From Pisaster brevispinus (Eukaryota > Echinodermata > Asteroidea > Forcipulatida > Asteriidae), in the NCBI GenBank assembly GCA_023634235.1, contig JAMKCF010000022.1:8176541-8240540 (forward strand): 64,000 nt of DNA, written 5' to 3'. Of this stretch, positions 41,501 to 53,500 are shown one piece after another (positions within the stretch are counted from its first letter, which is position 1; each line of letters starts with the position of its first letter). The notes beneath the pieces are model-generated. The model had not been told where the DNA came from. It ran no database searches and was given only the letters and a program-made list of their open reading frames with translations. The translations under genes and the position numbers were made by a program.

Positions 41501-44500
41501 AAATGTTCCAGTGGAAGTGCCCTTCTCATAATGAAAGTTGGCTTGTCCTCTCAAAGAAGCAATTTCAGGCCTATGGTTTTCTTGCTAATATTCTAAATTC
41601 TGTTTACAATTTCAGTAAGTTTATCAACATCATGAACAAGAAAGGCAAAAAAGAAAGTGTAAGGAAAATAATGAATAAGGTGAGTATAATGAACAAGTTT
41701 TGCTTAACTCTTAACCATTTCTAGTTGGAAAGTTTTTCCATGCCAACCAGCGGTATTATTTTAAAAAACTTTTTGAGCTTTTTGAGTAATCATTTTCCTT
41801 TAAAAATATCGTTGCCACATTGAAACCCTGACTTGACAAATGAAAGGCAACAAAGGTTCTCATAAATAGCTCCGGGATTTGATGTTGTCGTGTGAGAAAA
41901 TTCAGTAGGTACTTACCGTGATTTGCAGAACCTCAGCTGTGAGGAAAATCTGCTATGGTTTGCTGGAATCTCGGAATGCTCAGACTTACCACCCATTGAG
42001 TCCATTATTGTTTGCCACAATTTGTACAACAACAGGACAAAGGTCTGGAATCAGGGGTTACACAATAACCCCTGGAAAGGGATTTTACAAAGCATGTTCT
42101 CCAGTACCTGTTGCCCCTCTTAGTTCAGGTGAATCAAAGCGTAGCACGGTAGTTGCCTGCCTGTGCACACTACACACTGGAAAGTCAGAATAGATATAAA
42201 CGTCAGCCGTCAAGCTCTCTCAGAAATTGCAGAAAAACTTGTCATCCGACATGAAGTGATTAAATGTAATACTTTTAACTAGGGGGGAGCGATTAAGCCA
42301 CTTTCTGCCGAACTCATCCCAAATTGTGATTCCTTTGATTGACCAGGGCTAAAATGAGTGTATTGACCCCTTGCAGACACAGAAAGCACAACTCCGTTGT
42401 GTACACTTTTACTCCTAAAATGGGGGACAGGATAGGCGTGTGTAAGTGCGCCGCACGTCGCGCAAGGGGCCAATACATCCTACCATCCCCCAAATAAGTT
42501 TTGAAGCTTACAGGGAATATTTTTCTTCAGACTCTGGAAAAGATCAAGATTGAGCAACTCCAGAAATACAACAAAGCCCCAGAGGCTGAGAAGTCCAGCA
42601 TCGAGACCAACCCTCGTGTCATCTTTTACAAGGCCATAGAGAACTGCAAACCTCTCATGGGTCTTGCCGTCGTAAAGAAAGGAGGGAAAAATTACCAGGT
42701 AATCAACTATTTAAAATTAATATGTTTGCCTCTGTTTTACCCTATTGGTATGTCAACATTGCCATTACGGGAAAGCTCCATTAAAGAATTTCTGAGTTTT
42801 GGCCACGAAACTTGGAAACTATTCATCCTGTTTACATTGAATTACTTTGGTCATTAAACTTAATCGATGAGCAGTTAATTTGCCGGGGGCAGTCAGCAGC
42901 CCTACTGGTTTGTGCATGATCCAATTATGTGCACTGTTTGGAGAAGGAATTACAGGGAGATAACAGGTGTGAGCTGTCAGATGAAAAGGATGTTTCATTT
43001 GAGCCTCTTTCTTGAATGGAACTTTCCCGTAATGCCGTTCCTGTATTCTTTAAGAAGGTTAACTCCCATTTGAGACTGATTTATTAGGATCCTTCCTCAC
43101 TCTAACAAAATCCAAAACCATATTGTGACTCAGCACCCAAAATGTGGATAAGAACACCGGACTCAAGCTCTGGTGTTTCTGATCGGCAGAGTGTGGGTTC
43201 GAGTAAAGGTCATGACGCGTGTGTCCTTAACCTTGCATGGTGCCGTCGCTCACTTAGTAAGTGTCCGTTAACAAATTAAACAGGCGGTACTCCTTCATTT
43301 TTTTAAAAAGCAAGACACTTAACCATTATTGCTGCGTCCTTCGGATGGGGCATAAAGCCGTTGGTCCTGTGTGTTGTGTAATGCTCATAAAAGAACCCAG
43401 GGCACTTATCGTAAAGAGAAGTGGTTCACCCCGGTGTTCCTGGTTTGGTTGGCTGCATATTGCGCCACAGCACCTTGTAAACCATTACCTGGTGCTATGT
43501 AAAGGAATAGGTCTCATACTTCAAAACGTTACTACACAGGGAAGCAATACTGAGCGCTTCAGATGCCCATCACGTGCGATAAAGCACTATATAAGAAACT
43601 TGGTATTTTTATTATTATTACTTTTGGTTTCTGATCAGCAGAGAGTGGGTTCATGTCTCGGTCTTGACACTTGTGTCCTTGAGCAAGATACTGTACCATA
43701 ATTGCTTTGTCTTTTGGATGGGACATTTAGCCGTAGGTCCCATGTGTACTAGGATTGGCAAGTGCACGTAATAGAACCTAGAGCACTTTACTTATCGTGG
43801 AAGTGTAGGGCTTGACCCAGGTGTTTCTGGTTTACATATCAAGCACCTTTTTTTGCAAAAGCCTCATCATTATTTTAAATCCAATGAATTATACACTGTC
43901 AGCGGCCACAGACCACAGGAGCTTAGTGGAGGGGATCTTCTGAGCTTGATGATGGCACTCCCTCAAACCCCAAGGTCTCCTTGCGAAGGGGTGGAACTGA
44001 CGGGTGCTGGAGAACCGACTCGCTAAAAAATGTAAGACGAGCTTGTTTCTTGCCACCATGATAGTTCAAACATTCAGGGAGGAGTGCTTCAGGGTGACAT
44101 CTTGGCCACATTTCTCTTCATCATTGTCCTCAACTATTGCCTGAGGAAGGCTATCGACGGTAAAGGAGAGGAGTTGGGTTCACCTTAGTGCCCCGCAAAA
44201 GCCGGCGAAGGTCTCCTGTGACGATCACTGACATGGACTTTGTGGATGACATCACACTTGTCTCTAATACAGCGGAGCAGGCTCAAGCCATTTTATTATC
44301 AGTTGAGGAGGAGTGTCTGAAGGTTGGCCTCTAACTGTACACAAAGAAGACCAAGGTGCTCGCCTACAACAACAATGATGTGGCTGTCCGCATGAGAAAT
44401 GGTACAACTCTTAAGGTTGAGTCTGACTTCAAGTACATTGGATCTTGGATCAAGTCTAGTGATAAAGACCTCAAGACCTGAAGAGGGCTTGCGTGGTCAG

Positions 44501-47500
44501 TGCACCACAACTTGAAAAGGGTGGGGTCATTGGCGCTCAGTAATCAACTAAAAAGGTCACTGTTTGTGTCTCTGTTAGAGAAGGTACTTCTGTACAGAGC
44601 TGAGACCTGGACCCTCTCTACTAAGATGAAGAAGTTTCTGGATGGGTGTTACACCTGTATGCTGCGTATGGCCTTAAACACCTCATGGCAGGATCGCATG
44701 AGGAATGTAGATCTCAACGCTGGCATGGCAAAGGTGATGGAAAAGATCTTTGAATGCCGTCTCAGGCTTGCAGTACCCTGCATCCGACACCTGAAGCTTG
44801 CCGTAAGCCCAACCATTCTCTGGGAGCCCACATGGGGCACAAGCTCAAGAGATGATGTCTGTCCTTCATGGACTTGCTGAAGCAGGACACCGGCTTGGCC
44901 GGCACTGGGGAGCTGCGTCCTTGCATGCTGGACCGGAACATCTGGACTAAGATCACTGGGCAAGATGCTGTATGGCCTTGAATTGATGATTGCATGAATC
45001 TGTTTAGTATAATACTACCAATTGAAACAAAAACAATTTTTGTTCCAAAGTGATCATTTAATTACTTTAAAAAAATAGATGCAAAAATTGAAAAGCTTAG
45101 TACTATGAAAAGGGAACTCAGCAAATTCGCTGGTTCTTCTTTGTCAATCTGCTGCCACCTATGATGAATATAGAGTACAAGTGTACAGGCAATCTGGTTT
45201 AGAGGTTGGAGAGGTTGGGGGTTGGAGCCATGCAAAATGAGGTGTTGAGACTGTGAGACTGAGGTGGGGGTTGGGGTAGGAGGGGTGTTGTGGTAGGGGT
45301 TTGAGGATGGAGGGGTGTTGGGTGGGTCTTAAGGTCAAGGGTGGGGATGAGGTTGAAGCCATGCAAAATGAGGTGTTGAGACTGTGAGACTGAGGTGGGG
45401 GTTGGGGTAGGAGGGGTGTTGTGGTTGGGGTTTGAGAATGGAGGGGTATTGGGTGGGTTTTAAGGTCAAGGGTGGGGATGAGGTTGGAGCCATGCAAAAT
45501 GAGGTGTTCAGACTGTGAGAGGTGGGGGTTGGGGTAGGAGGGGTGTTGTGGTTGGGGTTCGAGAATGGAGTGGTGTTGGGTGGGTTTTGAGGTCAAGGGT
45601 GGGGCTGAGGTTGGAGACATGCAAATTGATGTATTGAGACTGTCAGACTTCAACTTGGGGGGGGGCCTCGGATAGGGTGTGTTTTGGGTGGGGGTCGGGA
45701 TGGAGTGGTGTTGGATTTCGGATAAAATGAGGTGTTGTGAATGTGAGGTCGAAGTTTTGGTGGGGGGGGGGGGATTGTGAGTGGGATTTGGGGTGTTGTG
45801 GGTTTAGGTCGAGGATAGAGTGGTATTGGGGTGGGGGCCATGCAAAATGAGGTGGGGTCGGGTTGGCGTCAGGGGTGTTGTGGGTTGGGGTCGAGGATGT
45901 TGTTGGTGGGGGTTGGGGATTGAGTGGTGTTGGGGAGGGTTTGGGGGTTGACGTTGGGGGTGGGGTTTGAGCTGTGCAAAATGAGGTGTTGAGGCTGTGA
46001 GACGATCTGGAGACTCCAACAATGTCATGCATCATCGATTTGCTTCAAGTCATTTAATTGAAGCTAACATAAAAGATTGAAATTGTGGATTTTCAATCTG
46101 TAGTACACTAAGTATACAATCTTTTATTGGATCACCAGTAAAACAACTGTTTGTTCATTCTCCCAAGTGTTCTGTAATAAAACTTCAGAAGATGGCATTC
46201 TTTATTTGGTTCTGATCACTCCGTTTATTCAACTTCATCGGTCATATGAACTAATGCCTTTTGAAAATTTGATTCTATACACAAATCTTGTTTTTAAAAT
46301 ATACATTATTCAAGAAAACTTGGAGTATATACACAACAGAATTTAAGACAGTAGAATGTCGTTCTGTAGAATCCACCGAATGTTTTTTAAATGGCATTCT
46401 GTAGAGTCTGTAGATGGCAAGTGTGCAGAATGACAGTCTTTGTAGTCGATGCAAAGGTGCTGAGTTTCTAGTTCCAGCTCACACGTCCTCTGTCACTCAT
46501 AGCAGTTGAAAGTAGAGATTTACGCAGAATTCTTCCTTGCGTGGTTTGGTCCAGAAGAAACCTGAACCTTGGTTGACAGACCCGGACCCAATTTCATAAA
46601 GCCTGTAAGCACAAAAACTTGCTAAACACAGAAAAATATTGCTTAGCAAAAACAGGTTACCAGCCAACACTCCATAAAGTTTACATTGTTGTCACTGGTA
46701 CCCCGCTCATTTCTTGCTAAGTAAAGAAAATTACTAAGCAGAATTTTTCTGCTTAAAAGCTTTATGAAATTGGGCCCTGGGGCTCATTTCACAAAGATTT
46801 AACTGTGTATCAATCTTAATTGCTAAGCAAAGTCTGATGTCACAATACATCTATGGTGATATTGTCAACTCATCTTAAAGGGAAGGTATTCGTTTGGTAA
46901 TCACTCTTAAAAATTTATGGCAGTAAAGACGTATTGGTTAGAAGCCTACAGCAGCTGTCGATAGTATAAAGCATTTTGAGAAACATTTCACTTCGAAGTA
47001 ATGTGGTTATGTAAAAGGATATCGGTGTTTATGCCCCAAAATTTGAATCTGAGAAGTGTTGTCAAAAACGTTTCTCAGATTGTGATTTCATATTGCGTGG
47101 ACTATTCGCTCCAGATTGTTGGCAATATCCCAAAAACACCTTTTGAAATGAAATTTTCAACAACAAAAAATGTAATAGTAATAAACCTCAAGGAAAACTG
47201 ACTGGTTAAAATTTTACCCAGTCAGTTTCCCTTGTGGTTTATATCTTTGATATTTAATATTAAAAAGTCGCATCTCCTTAAGGTGATCCCTTGGCTGCCA
47301 CTTCCCAGGTTGTATCGTAAAACTTGGGTGTGATCCCTGGCTACACGGCAGCTTACGGTCGTATGGCTTCTGACTGGCATCCCAAAACAAAGATATTGAC
47401 TAATAGGGAGACCGCCAACATAGGGCTGGATAGCTCAATCCGGAGGTCCTTGGTTCAAGTCGCACTCCAGTCAATTTTTTTTTGTTCAAAACCCAAATTA

Positions 47501-50500
47501 TTTAAAATTTACCCAGTCAGTTTTCATTGTGGTTTATTACTTGATATAAAATGTTGTCTTAGTTTTGGGTGTAGATGAAAAACTGGCTGCCCATAGACTG
47601 TGCAAGTCTCGCGCATATCGAAAACAAGAAAACAACTTGTACGACACCTACATTTTTTCATAAAATCAAATTTCCTTTAAAAAAAATATTCATACATATA
47701 AAATTGTATTCATTCAAAATGATTGAAAACAAAAGTACCCAAACATTTTTGTTTATAAAATAAAGACAGTTTTTAATTTTGTTAAAAGTTAACATAGGGG
47801 GAAAAGAAAAACTTGAAACGAGGAAGCTTATTTTCTAGAAACCCGATTTGCCAATTACGCCCCAATTTGCGTGACCATTACATAGGTTTAATGACAACAT
47901 AAACATCAGCTGGGCAAAATTCTGAATTGTTTATAAGAAACTGAAAGCTGGGGTTAAGTCTTACTCTCTGGTTTTCTTTGTTGATTTGTTTAAAAAAAAT
48001 TACTTTCATATTTCACGGCAAAACATTTCTTTCCCAACAATATAATTGTTTAATGATGGCAAATTTGCATCGGCGATAAAGAATATTATTTGGTTTTACC
48101 CAACACCAATGTGTGTAAAGCACTGTACATGCTGTATACTCAGTACTTTCCTGAGTTCTGTAAACAAAATTTGCAGGCATTCACCCGCTGCTAAAATAAA
48201 GGACTTAAACTGCCTCAAGCTATGGAGCAATCTCGGTGGTTTAGTTGCCCAAGAATGGCAAAGGTAGTGGGTTTGAATCCCACCTGAGTAATATGCCTGT
48301 GAAAGTAATGAGTTTACACTGCTTACACACATGGATGTAAGGGTAAAAACCAAATAATAAAATAAATGTTATAGTAATAAACTTTTTAAAACTAAAGTAT
48401 TTGAAGAATTTAGAATGAAATGGCGTACACATAAAACTCATGATTGGGACCAACTTGTGCGACACTTGCACAGCCTTCAAGCAGATATTTGATCGAGAAC
48501 CTGCTGAAAATATAGAGATTGTTGAATGTGCTGGGCCCAATTTCATGAAGCAGCTTTGCAGAAAAAGTAGCTAAGCAGAATAAGGTTACCAGCCCAAATA
48601 CTGTCTCACATGTTCCCTCTGTGACTGGTATCCTATATGAAATATTTTCTGCTTAAGCAGCTATATGAAAATGGGTCAAGATCAAGCCTGTAAGCACAAA
48701 AACTTGCTAAGCACAGAAAAAACTTGACAAGCACAGAAAAACTTGCTAAGCACAGAAAAATCTTGCTAAGCAGAAATGGGTTGCCAGCCACCAATCCCAA
48801 AAGTTTCTACTGTTGCCACTGGTGCCCCACTTTTTTCTCGCTCAGCAACTCGGCAAAGAAATTTGCTGAGCAGCATTTTCTGCTAAGCAGCTTTATGAAA
48901 GTGGGTCCAGGTCTCTTTTGTAGTTTAGCCTAACGTATTTTCATATTGCTTTTAGTAAGACGTGCTGTTGTCCAGCCGCCCCATCCTATGCCATGTCCCG
49001 GGTAATATGGGCCATTTATGCGACTTGTAGGCCAATCTCTATACCACCAGGCTCCTGTTAATGCTGTAGCCTTGATATCTGGTACATTATTATTTTCCCT
49101 GTCCAAAGTTGAAAAAGGCATTCCAATGTGCTGAGAGAGGGAGTCTCCAGTTGTACTGTTAACATCATCAAATTCACCAATGTGGAGAATGTACTGATCG
49201 CCCAATATTTTGAAATCTTTGTAAGTCACATGTCGTATTGCACCATTTGGGCGCCCGAGATCAAGACGCATTACCCATGGTCCATGTGTTTCATCATTGG
49301 TCAGAGCCTGTATGTTGTCATTGCCAAGCCAAAACTCCCCGGAAAGGTTACCAAAGCCAGACTGGTACGCGGTCCAGTTGCGTTGGAAGTCCACACTGCC
49401 GTCATACCGTCGTTGAACGACAATCCATCCCCCGCCAGCAGTCTCCATGTCGCAATACACCAGCAGACCGCAGACAGATCCATTCAAGAAAATCGTATAA
49501 AAACCGCTTTCCTGATCGCCTGCTTCCAAAATCTCCTTGCAATTCTTATAGCGGATGAAAGAGCTATCAGGTACTGAGTGGCGAGGTGTGCTGTCGTCTG
49601 CATCAAAGTACACACTTCCTTGATCATCAAGGAAGTCATCAGGATGCTCATCTCTGGCTGCGTTGTTCAGCTCACAGAGTTTCTCACAATCATTGAAGGA
49701 GAAGGACTTACATTCCTTATCCATGCTGCAATCTCGTCCACAGATGACGTGGTTAGGAACCGTTGTTTGTTTGTAGACATGGTTCTTGAGGACTTTGTTT
49801 TGGGCACTGTGCAGCTGACGTTTCAGCATGCCGTACTGGCTCCCATCACTTTTCACTTCTGTTAAAACCATCAGGAGAAACCAAAAAGCAATCATGGTGA
49901 ACTGATCGGCAAAGCAAATAAATAAATAAATCGGCTTAGTTCATAAAGTGTAGCTAAAGTAATTGAGAATGTTTTCAGGCAGGATATAGTTTTATGCTAC
50001 TGTGGTGGTAGAAAATGTCCCCTCCACAGCTTAACACAAACTGTGAAGAAATGAAACTTGACTTCATCCATTGCTCATGATATCACTCTGCAATCTGATA
50101 GGGGGACATTGTAGGTCCCTGATTGGTGGACTGTTAAGAAAGGGCTAATACTACAGCCATAACCTGATTGGATACTCAATGATCAGCAGTGATTGTGCAG
50201 GTCTGTGATTGGTCAGTGTCCTCACATCAGGCAGAATCCTGTGACTGTGATTCGTGATTGGCTGAACTGACTGCAGCATAAGATGTGTATCATCCGGACA
50301 AATACAAACTGCAATACTCCCTGTCATTTTACCAGCAGTCATACTACACACATCACCTGATTGGATATTCGATGATCAGCAGTGATTGTGCAGGTCTGTG
50401 ATTGGTCAGTGTCCTCACATCAAGCAGAATCCTGTGACCACTGTGACTTGTGATTGGCTGAACTGACTACAGCATAAGAAGTATATCATCCAGACAAACA

Positions 50501-53500
50501 CAAACTGCAAAACTCCCTGTCATTTTACCAGCAGTCATACTACACACATCACCTGATTGGATATTCAATGATCAGCAGTGATTGTGCAGGTCTGTGATTG
50601 GTCAGTGTCCTCACATCAGGCAGAATCCTGTGACCACTGTGATTTGTGATTGGCTGAACTGACTACAGCATAAGATGTATCATCCAGACAATTACGAACT
50701 GCAATACTCCCCGTCATTTTACCAGCAGTCAGACTACACGCATTCGGTATTATTGTTAGACTCTGTCCGCTTAGTGATTGGCTAGTCAGGACTCGCTCTT
50801 GTAAACACAAAGCTGTGATTGGGTGTTCAACGTGCAAATCAATAACATTCACTCTTGTCCTTGCGTAACACACTCACTTCCATTTGGTTTGCTGTGTCAC
50901 GATGGTCAGCCATGGTGGGCAAGCTATTGTCTAGCAGTTGTTTACCGGCGGGAAATGAAACAATGGTACCTATTAGTGTCGAGTAACAATTCCTAGCGAC
51001 TGATTGGCACGACTTGTTCAATAGTCAATGTCTATTCAAGTGGACATTTTCTAGAGCAACTCAATATCTGCTATCAATAGCTGGTATACTGAAAAACACC
51101 TGCGTTAATGTCATCGTGAATTCTGGGTCTTCTGGCTGTCTTTATGTTTCATAGAGAAATTCTTATTCCTGTCTTTGTTGGGTGGAAGTAGGGCACCAGA
51201 TAAAGGTTAATCATCTGCAGTTAAAAAATAAGAGTAATTGAAGATGTTGTTCCACTCCTTAGACCACCGACATGTTCAATCTTTACCAACCCCCCGCAAC
51301 TTGGTTAAATTTGAGTAATACCATACATGTGCATCTTTGTTGACAAAAAGTTTGGGGTTGGCTACAACAACATGTACATTAAGTCTTTCAGTGCCTGTTT
51401 TTGTGTGTGTGTGTGTGTTGAACCTAAAATGCCCAGCTGCTTAATGTTTTTCAAAATTCTGTATACAAAAATAATTTTAAAAATAAAGTTGGACATGAAC
51501 CAACAACCTCCGGAATGAGCTATCCAGCTCTATGTTGGCGGTCTCCCTATTAGTCAATATCTTGGTTCGGGGTGCCAGTCAGAAGCCATACAACCGTTAG
51601 CTGCCGTATAGCCAGGGATCACACCCAAGTTTACAATACAACCTGGGAAGTGGCGGCCACGGGATCACCTTAAGGGCAATTAGGGAAACTGCCAACATAG
51701 GGCTGGATCTAAGCTCAGTTGGTAGAGCGCCGGTACATTAACTGAACGCCGTTGGTTCAATTCCCGCTCCAGTCAATTTTTCTTTGTTCAAACCCAAGTT
51801 ATTTAAAATTTACCCAGTCAGTTTTCCTTGCGGTTCATTACTTGATAAAAAATAAATGTATCTTTCTGATTTGTGTTGCCTTGGTACATCCCAAAGTCAA
51901 TAGTACATGTATTTCTTGAGTGATAATGCCCTCTCATTAAAACATGTATATTAACGGTCTTACATGTACGATAGATGACACTTTTTGAGTACATAAAATG
52001 GATCATATGAGTTGGACCATGGCACTGAAAGATTTAAAAGAGAGTCTGTTTGTCATCTGAAAGCATTGTTGTAAAGATAGTACTGTTGTTACATCAGCAA
52101 TCATCTTAATAAACAATATTGTCTGAATCGATTGGTCAGGCAATTATAATGAGGTTCAAATATAAAAGTCAATAAACAAAACATGGAACTATTTATGCTG
52201 TTTTCTTTCAAATGTTAGGATTCAAAATGCCTCTAACCACTCAGTGGTCTAGTGGTAAGACACCTTAGCTTGGCAAAGGTCGTGGGTCCAAATCCCACCT
52301 AGGTAACATGCTTGTGAATTTTTTTCACAGGACTTGGAATAGTACTGAGGAGGCCTATACAGTGCCTAATACCATAAAATACACATCAGTGTATTAGGGC
52401 AAAAACCAAGAGTCAAATCTCATTGTGAAGAGCACATGTATAAAAAGGTTGTGCTTATATAAAGAACAAATTTTGAAGTCCTGAATTTCATTTTTACTTT
52501 GTGATTTTTTGTTTTGCTATCCTCTTCTAACAATGTTCCTGTTATAGTGAGGTCATTTTGCCAGTCCCAGTGACCTTGTTATAAGGAGAGCCAACTGTAA
52601 CATTCTTTATCCCAGATGCAAAATTGAATAAGAATAACTTTATAATACATTTACATGTAGTATGGTCTTTTAAATCCCAATGATACAATGTACATGTACA
52701 TGTATGTACACTGCTTCTCCTCCACCCCAATCCCCACTCCCCAGCCCCATCCCAACCCAATTCCCACTGCCAATCTATATCTGTCTCCATCAGAAATTTT
52801 AACATTTGTTTGTCTTTGAAAAAATGCACCCAACACTGCTGTTATAGTCAGTTAGTTCTGGTGTACATGTACTTGAATCAATGATAAACGTGTCATGGTC
52901 AACTCAGTGGTCACAGGCACTGGACCCAAGCTCTTGTGTTTCTGATCAGCAGCGCCTTGGGTTGAGTCCCATGCTTGACGATTGTGTCCTTAAGCAAGAC
53001 ACTTGACCATATTACAGTTATTGATTTGTATTTCCTGTGCCCTTCCTGCCAATGTCGTGTCATTGTTATTATTTATGTATTTTTATAAAATGGGAGGACC
53101 TCAAATGACCAGCCATGCTGGATGGGTCACCCTTGTTAAAAATAGTTTAAATAAAATAAATAAAAATAGTTATTGCTTTGTCCTTTGAATGGGACATAAA
53201 GACGTTGGTCCCGTGCATTTTGTAATGCCTGTAGAAGAACCCAGTTACACTTACATGTGTATCACTAAGAGAAGGGGGTTTGCTCAAGTGTTTTGGGCTG
53301 TGGCTGCTTCTAAAGTGCATTTTCTCTAAATGATATTTTTTTTTAATAATAAAGACATTTGTTTTGTAAAATCAAGTACAAAAGATGTCAGAATTTTAGC
53401 CGTAGTGGCAAATATTACAAAGTGTCTATTTGTAAAAATATTTGAATGGTCTCATGTTTCAATCCTAGCAGATTTTCTCTCAGTTGAGCCTTTGAGAAAG

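Noticed and set aside
45159..46035. Long proline/threonine-rich minus-strand ORFs (up to 164 codons)
   Set aside because: They are the complementary reading of a G-rich 131-bp minisatellite. The repeat explains their length.
48930..49577. Plus-strand ORFs of 149 and 106 codons opposite the fibrinogen-domain gene
   Set aside because: They are shadows of the minus-strand gene, whose domains and signal peptide are clear.
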